Source: Marinilabilia rubra
GTDB lineage: Bacteria > Bacteroidota > Bacteroidia > Bacteroidales > Marinilabiliaceae
Assembly (NCBI RefSeq): GCF_003121985.1
Contig: NZ_QEWP01000025.1
Coordinates: 1 to 48,497 of the forward strand
Length of the DNA stretch: 48,497 bases
Direction: 5' to 3'
Both the position numbers and the translations under genes were made by a program. Shown here one piece after another: positions 43,607 to 48,497 of this stretch. The notes under the pieces are model-generated. The model did not search any database, had not been told where the DNA came from, and saw nothing but the letters and a program-made list of their open reading frames with translations. Each line of letters starts with the position of its first letter. Within the stretch, counting starts at the first letter, position 1.

Positions 43607-46600
43607 TTACTTCTTCTCTTCGATCCACTTCCTGGCGTTTACAAAAGCTTCCATCCATGGGGTCACCTGATCAGATTTTCTGTCTTCAGGATAATATGCC
43701 CATTGCCATGGAAAAACAGCCCGCTCCAGGTGAGGCATCATTGCCAGATGACGACCATCTTTAGAGCAGATAGCAGCAGCATTATAGTCACTCCCATTAG
43801 GATTGGCCGGATAAACGTCATAACCATATTTGCCGGGGATCTGATAAGCACTTTCTTCCATAGGCAAATTGAATTTCCCTTCACCATGTGCAATCCAGAC
43901 TCCAATCTGAGAGCCAGCTAACGACTTGAGCATAACAGAATCATTTTCCAGAACATGCATGGTCACAAAGTTTGATTCAAATTTATGGGAATCATTGTGA
44001 AGCATTTTGGCTTTTTTATTGTGTTCGGGATTGACAAGATCCAGATTAACCATCAACTGACATCCATTACAGATTCCAAGGCTCATCGTATCGGGACGGG
44101 CATAGAAATTATCCAAAGCTTTTTTTGCTTTTTCGTTGTACAAGAAAGCACCAGCCCACCCTTTGGCAGACCCCAAAACATCAGAATTTGAGAATCCACC
44201 TACAAATACTATAAAATCAATCTCTTCCAAGGTTTCACGCCCTGATATAAGGTCAGTCATATGGACATCCTTAACAGCAAATCCGGCTTTGTAAAGCGAA
44301 AAAGCCATTTCACGGTCTCCATTGACTCCTTTCTCTCGTATAATGGCAGCTCTGGCAGTTCTCTTTGGGTTCTCAATATCCAGGGATTTTTCAGTGCCTG
44401 AAAAATTATTTGGAAACTTAAACTCAAGAGGTTGTGATTTATAGTTTTCAAAGCGCTCTTTGGCTTTCTCTGCTCCACTCTGATCACGATCCAGCAAGTA
44501 TGAAGTGCGGTACCAAACATCACGCAGGTGATCAATATCAAAACTAAAGGTTTTGGCTTCCGTTTTAACGGTTACATTTCTGTTCTGTGAGGGTTTACCA
44601 ATTACACTAAATTGAATTCCGGCATCATCCAGAATTTTTGACACTGTCGCCAATTCAGCCACCTGAATCACAACTGAAGGATTCTCGCTGAAAAGCAGCT
44701 TGACAGGATCTTTCTCTTCCATCTCCGAAAGATCGGCATCAACTCCAAATTCTTTGTTGGCAAAACACATTTCAAGTAAGGCAGTCACTAATCCTCCGGC
44801 AGAAACATCATGACCGGCAAGAACAAGGTCTTCCCTGATCAGTTTTTGAATGGCTTCAAAACCATTTTTAAAATATTCTGAATCAGTTACTGTTGGAGCT
44901 TCATTGCCAAGCTTGTTAATAACTTGAGCAAAACTGCTACCACCAAGCTTCAAGCTGTCAAAAGAAAGATCAATGTGCAGCAAGTGAGTATTTACATCCT
45001 TTTTAAGTAAAGGTGTTACAATCTTTTTAACATCCTCTGTTTCCCCGGCTGCGCTGATGATAACGGTCCCCGGGGATACCACTGATTCCCCGTCGGGATA
45101 TTTCTGGGTCATGGACAAAGAATCCTTTCCGGTAGGGATGTTCATTCCCAGATCACAGACAAAGTCACTTACAGCCTCTGCTGCTTCATATAAACGAGCA
45201 TCTTCTCCTTTATTCCGACAAGGCCACATCCAGTTAGCACTCAAGCTAATACCCTTAATGCCATGTGTTAATGGCGCCCAAACAATATTGGTTAACGATT
45301 CGGCCACTGAAATAACAGAACCTGCAGCAGCATCAACAAGAGCTACTCCGGGAGCATGACCAATGGAAGTAGCCATTCCTTTTGTGCCGGTATAATCAAT
45401 GGAAGTAGCTCCCAGGTTGCTCAAAGGCAACTGCATTTCTCCAATACACTGTTGACGGGCTACTTTTCCTGTCACAGAGCGATCCACTTTATTGGTCAGC
45501 CAGTCTTTACAACCTACAGATTCCAATTGTAAAACAGACTCAAGATATTTCTCAACCTGATCAACCGAATATTCTATTTCCTCAAACTTATTATTAACAG
45601 TTTCATCATTCATGACAGTCTTTGGCGGATTACCAAACATATCTGCCAATTGAAGATCGATAGGCGCATTGCCCTTGTCATCTTCAAACTTAAACTGCAT
45701 ATCACCGGTGGTTTCACCAACCACATACATTGGAGACCTTTCACGGTCAGCAGCCTTTTTGAGGTTCTCAACATCCTTCTCGTGCATAACCAGTCCCATA
45801 CGTTCCTGGCTCTCATTACCAACAATTTCTCGTGCAGATAAAGTGGGGTCTCCAACAGGTAACTTATCCAGATGAATGGTTCCGCCGGTTTCTTCAACCA
45901 ACTCAGACAAACAGTTAAGATGCCCTCCGGCTCCATGATCATGAATAGAAACAATTGGGTTTTCATCCCCTTCAACCATGGCACGGATAGCATTCATGGC
46001 ACGTTTCTGCATTTCGGGGTTGGAGCGCTGAACAGCATTCAATTCAATGGCATTGGCATATTCTCCGGTAGCCACCGAAGATACAGCTCCTCCCCCCATT
46101 CCAATCCGGTAATTATCACCACCAAGTACAACCACCTGATCGCCTTTATCAGGTGTGGATTTCAAACTATGCTCTTTTTTGGCGAAACCAATACCTCCTG
46201 CAAGCATAATAACTTTATCGAAAGCAAACTTGTGGAAATGTTCGAAATGCTCAAAGGTAAGTACAGAACCACAAATAAGCGGTTGCCCAAATTTGTTGCC
46301 GAAATCACTGGCTCCGTTCGATGCTTTTATGAGTATTTGTTCAGGAGTTTGATAAAGCCATGGTCGGGCTTTAAACTTTTCCTCCCATTCGCGTCCTCTT
46401 TCCAGACGACTGTAACTGGTCATATAAACAGCGGTTCCGGCAAGGGGCAAACTTCCTTGCCCACCCCCCAGTCGGTCACGGATTTCACCTCCCGAACCCG
46501 TCGCAGCACCATTAAAAGGCTCAACAGTAGTTGGAAAGTTATGCGTTTCTGCTTTCAGTGATAGTACGGTATTAATGTCCTTCTCTTCAAAAAAATCAGC

Positions 46601-47287
46601 GGTATCCTGACGCTTTGGAGCAAACTGTTTGGCAACAGGACCTTCAATAAAAGCAACGTTATCTTTGTAAGCCGAAACCAAATAATTAGGATTGACCTTT
46701 GAGGTCTTTTTAATCAACTGAAAAAGAGAACTATCTTTCTCCTCACCATCAATAATGAAGGTGCCGTTAAATATTTTATGTCGACAATGCTCCGAATTAA
46801 CCTGGGAGAAACCAAATACTTCACTATCGGTCAATTTTCGTCCAAGCCTGATGCTCAATTCATTGAGATATTGAATTTCTTCAGCATTAAGAGCGAGACC
46901 TTCTTTTTGATTGTAAGCCTCTATATCCTCAATATACACGATTGGATCGGGCTCTTTATTAATGTGAAAAATCTCCTGATCAAGCCCCTTATAAAGTACC
47001 TGAAGCATAGGATCGAATTCGGCATCTTCATCATCGGTACAAAAAAACTCTTCGATGCGCTCAATGCCTTTGATCCCCATATTTTGGGTGATTTCAACAG
47101 CATTTGTACTCCAGGGGGTGATCATCTCCTGACGTGGCCCAACAAAAAAGCCATCAAGTTTTGGTTCATCCGCCAAACGAGCACCTTCAAAAAGCCAGTT
47201 TAATTTTTCCAAATCAGGTTGAGAAAGGGGGGCTTTACTACCAACAGCCAATATTTGGCGGTTATCCCCCTGAAAGAAAAGGACCAT
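43607..47287 (-). CDS. purL: Phosphoribosylformylglycinamidine synthase (single chain)
   Basis: A 1226-residue enzyme for the fourth step of purine synthesis: FGAR + glutamine + ATP to FGAM. Domains in order: PurS-like N-terminal part (1-150), linker, two AIR-synthase-related halves (SVAEHCRHKIFNG-type SQVNSEHCRHKIFNG; LKAETHNFPTTVEPFNGAATGSGGEIRD; SIHDHGAGGHLNCLSELVEETGG) and a C-terminal glutamine amidotransferase. The latter shows SLGICNGCQLM with Cys1076 and MPHLER with His1186 and Glu1188. The fused large form is common to Bacteroidota and gammaproteobacteria. No other pur gene is adjacent. A TAnnTTTG motif lies upstream. Confidence 0.96.
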   Translation of the reverse strand: MVLFFQGDNRQILAVGSKAPLSQPDLEKLNWLFEGARLADEPKLDGFFVGPRQEMITPWSTNAVEITQNMGIKGIERIEEFFCTDDEDAEFDPMLQVLYKGLDQEIFHINKEPDPIVYIEDIEAYNQKEGLALNAEEIQYLNELSIRLGRKLTDSEVFGFSQVNSEHCRHKIFNGTFIIDGEEKDSSLFQLIKKTSKVNPNYLVSAYKDNVAFIEGPVAKQFAPKRQDTADFFEEKDINTVLSLKAETHNFPTTVEPFNGAATGSGGEIRDRLGGGQGSLPLAGTAVYMTSYSRLERGREWEEKFKARPWLYQTPEQILIKASNGASDFGNKFGQPLICGSVLTFEHFEHFHKFAFDKVIMLAGGIGFAKKEHSLKSTPDKGDQVVVLGGDNYRIGMGGGAVSSVATGEYANAIELNAVQRSNPEMQKRAMNAIRAMVEGDENPIVSIHDHGAGGHLNCLSELVEETGGTIHLDKLPVGDPTLSAREIVGNESQERMGLVMHEKDVENLKKAADRERSPMYVVGETTGDMQFKFEDDKGNAPIDLQLADMFGNPPKTVMNDETVNNKFEEIEYSVDQVEKYLESVLQLESVGCKDWLTNKVDRSVTGKVARQQCIGEMQLPLSNLGATSIDYTGTKGMATSIGHAPGVALVDAAAGSVISVAESLTNIVWAPLTHGIKGISLSANWMWPCRNKGEDARLYEAAEAVSDFVCDLGMNIPTGKDSLSMTQKYPDGESVVSPGTVIISAAGETEDVKKIVTPLLKKDVNTHLLHIDLSFDSLKLGGSSFAQVINKLGNEAPTVTDSEYFKNGFEAIQKLIREDLVLAGHDVSAGGLVTALLEMCFANKEFGVDADLSEMEEKDPVKLLFSENPSVVIQVAELATVSKILDDAGIQFSVIGKPSQNRNVTVKTEAKTFSFDIDHLRDVWYRTSYLLDRDQSGAEKAKERFENYKSQPLEFKFPNNFSGTEKSLDIENPKRTARAAIIREKGVNGDREMAFSLYKAGFAVKDVHMTDLISGRETLEEIDFIVFVGGFSNSDVLGSAKGWAGAFLYNEKAKKALDNFYARPDTMSLGICNGCQLMVNLDLVNPEHNKKAKMLHNDSHKFESNFVTMHVLENDSVMLKSLAGSQIGVWIAHGEGKFNLPMEESAYQIPGKYGYDVYPANPNGSDYNAAAICSKDGRHLAMMPHLERAVFPWQWAYYPEDRKSDQVTPWMEAFVNARKWIEEKK

Positions 47288-47324
47288 GTGATTTCAGTTT
47301 TATGCAGTTTGTACTTTGAAGCTG

Positions 47325-47332
47325 CAAAATTA
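47325..47332 (-). promoter_or_regulatory. -7 motif of purL
   Basis: TAATTTTG on the minus strand, 37 bases before the purL start. The -33 element is unclear. Confidence 0.45.
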
Positions 47333-47381
47333 ACACATTTGGGGGAAATATCGCAGTAAATTGTCCTCAAGGAAGAACAAC

Positions 47382-48389
47382 TTAAACTTTGACCACCATT
47401 TTCCCTTTATTCTTACCATCAAAAAGATCTATAAACGCTTGTGGTATATTGTCAAATCCTTCAACAACGGTTTCGGTATAATTCAGCTTTTTCTCTTTTA
47501 GCCATTGTGACAACTGACCGATGGCTTCCGGGAATTGAGAAGCATAATCCATAACAATAAAACCCTGCATCAGAGCCCGTTTTTGAATCAAAAAAGGTTG
47601 AACACTAATACTGTGAGGCATCTCAGTGGCATTGTATAATGAGATAGCACCACAATTAACAATCCGTGCAAAGTTATTGATGTTAAACATTACGGCATCT
47701 GAAACAGAGCCACCCACATTATCAAAGTAAACATCAACTCCTTTGGGACAAGCATCAGCAATGGCTTTGGTTATATCCTGTGTGGTTTTATAATTAATGG
47801 TTTCATCAAAACCAAAGTCCTGCTTTAGCATTTCATTTTTCTCATCAGAGCCGGCAATACCAACAACATGTAAACCCAAAATTTTTCCAATTTGACCAAC
47901 GATACTCCCAACAGCGCCTGCAGCACCGGAAACAACAAGTGTTTCATCCTTTTTAGGTTTACCGATATTCATTAACCCTAAATAAGCCGTTAAACCAGTC
48001 ATTCCCAGCACACCCAGATATGCTGAGAGCGGTGCTTGATCAGGATCTACCCTCATCAGATCTTTGCCATCGGAAATCTGTTCTTTTTTCCAGTCCAACA
48101 AACCAGTTACAATATCCCCTTCACTGAAGTTCTTGTTCTCAGAACCTAAAACTTCTGCCACAATAGCTGACTCAATTGGGTGGTTTAACTCAAATGACGG
48201 AATATATGAATCAGCATCTGTCATTCTGCCTCGCAAATAGGGATCCACTGATACGTACATGGTTTTCAAAAGCATTTCACCTTCCGAAAGCTGTTTTTCA
48301 GATTCGGCTGAAACAATTTTAAAATCTTCAGGTTTGGGCTTGCCCACAGGGCGACTGTTTAATAGAATCGTTTTATTCATGTGAATCAA
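47382..48389 (-). CDS. NADP-dependent oxidoreductase, CurA/leukotriene-B4-dehydrogenase-like
   Basis: A 335-residue zinc-free medium-chain dehydrogenase/reductase. Family marks: KTMYVSVDPYLRGRMTD at 42-58, GMTGLTAYLGLMNIG at about 129-143, the Rossmann motif VVSGAAGAVGSIVGQIGKILG at about 152-172, and VDVYFDNVGGSVSDAV. No zinc-binding cysteines are present. Relatives reduce alkenal/one or curcumin-type double bonds with NADPH; the natural substrate cannot be read here. ATG at 48380 (MNKTILLNSRPVG) is the likelier start, as homologues begin near that residue. It is upstream of purL with a 94-base gap and has its own reading unit. Confidence 0.88.
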   Translation of the reverse strand: MIHMNKTILLNSRPVGKPKPEDFKIVSAESEKQLSEGEMLLKTMYVSVDPYLRGRMTDADSYIPSFELNHPIESAIVAEVLGSENKNFSEGDIVTGLLDWKKEQISDGKDLMRVDPDQAPLSAYLGVLGMTGLTAYLGLMNIGKPKKDETLVVSGAAGAVGSIVGQIGKILGLHVVGIAGSDEKNEMLKQDFGFDETINYKTTQDITKAIADACPKGVDVYFDNVGGSVSDAVMFNINNFARIVNCGAISLYNATEMPHSISVQPFLIQKRALMQGFIVMDYASQFPEAIGQLSQWLKEKKLNYTETVVEGFDNIPQAFIDLFDGKNKGKMVVKV

Positions 48390-48497
48390 GGGTTGAAAGC
48401 ATAGTTTAAAAAAGCAGCAGATAAACGACCAAAGGCATGAACTATCAATCCTTTTGTCGACCGAACCTTGCTAGCCCTTTGTATATCTGTTTTTTCG

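Overview
The window looks like chromosomal DNA from an AT-rich member of the Bacteroidota, probably Bacteroidia and perhaps close to the Marinilabiliales (order inferred from gene content, not proven). Evidence seen: a bTHX ribosomal mini-protein, a LytTR response regulator, many lipoproteins and a TonB-dependent receptor with a carboxypeptidase-like N-terminal domain, a single-chain PurL, and repeated TAnnTTTG (-7) promoter motifs with few Shine-Dalgarno sequences. No rRNA, tRNA, CRISPR array or intact transposon was seen.

Layout. 1-837 is gene-poor, with GC-rich hairpins and decayed sequence. 838-9716 holds bTHX, a nucleoid-associated protein, a GH13 amylase-family enzyme, a secreted HExxH protein with propeller and barrel regions, and a four-PAS histidine kinase. 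9717-15048 holds a metallophosphoesterase, a small lipoprotein, a DUF996-like membrane protein, MntP and an aldo/keto reductase. 15335-25824 is a curli (functional amyloid) locus, all on the minus strand: LytTR regulator, four curlin-repeat proteins, a CsgH-like protein, CsgE, CsgF, CsgG, a propeller lipoprotein and an unknown secreted protein. 26296-27233 is a Fic toxin module flanked by a MITE-like repeat, with a 58-codon antitoxin gene on the opposite strand. 27467-31290 holds a TonB-dependent receptor and ornithine aminotransferase. 31732-37511 holds HtpG and a B12-riboswitch-controlled BtuFCD-type importer. 37553-48389 is mostly metabolism: Tdh, Ppk1, a ferredoxin-NADP-reductase-like flavoprotein, PurL and a CurA-like reductase.

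The central system is the curli locus. Curlins are exported across the inner membrane by Sec signals. CsgE and CsgG (with CsgF) form the outer-membrane secretion channel, the CsgH-like protein may restrain premature amyloid, and the LytTR regulator stands where CsgD would be in enterobacteria. Terminator-like hairpins between curlin genes suggest graded expression. CsgG carries a C-terminal barrel-like extension and is tightly coupled to a TolB-like lipoprotein, so the surface apparatus is larger than the enterobacterial one.

The most unusual item is the Fic module. A short antisense gene overlapping the 3' end of fic encodes a peptide with the SFAIEG inhibitory motif, (S/T)xxxE(G/N), of Fic antitoxins. 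A ~155-bp repeat with terminal inverted repeats lies directly upstream of fic and recurs, about 95% identical by eye, at 12306-12460.
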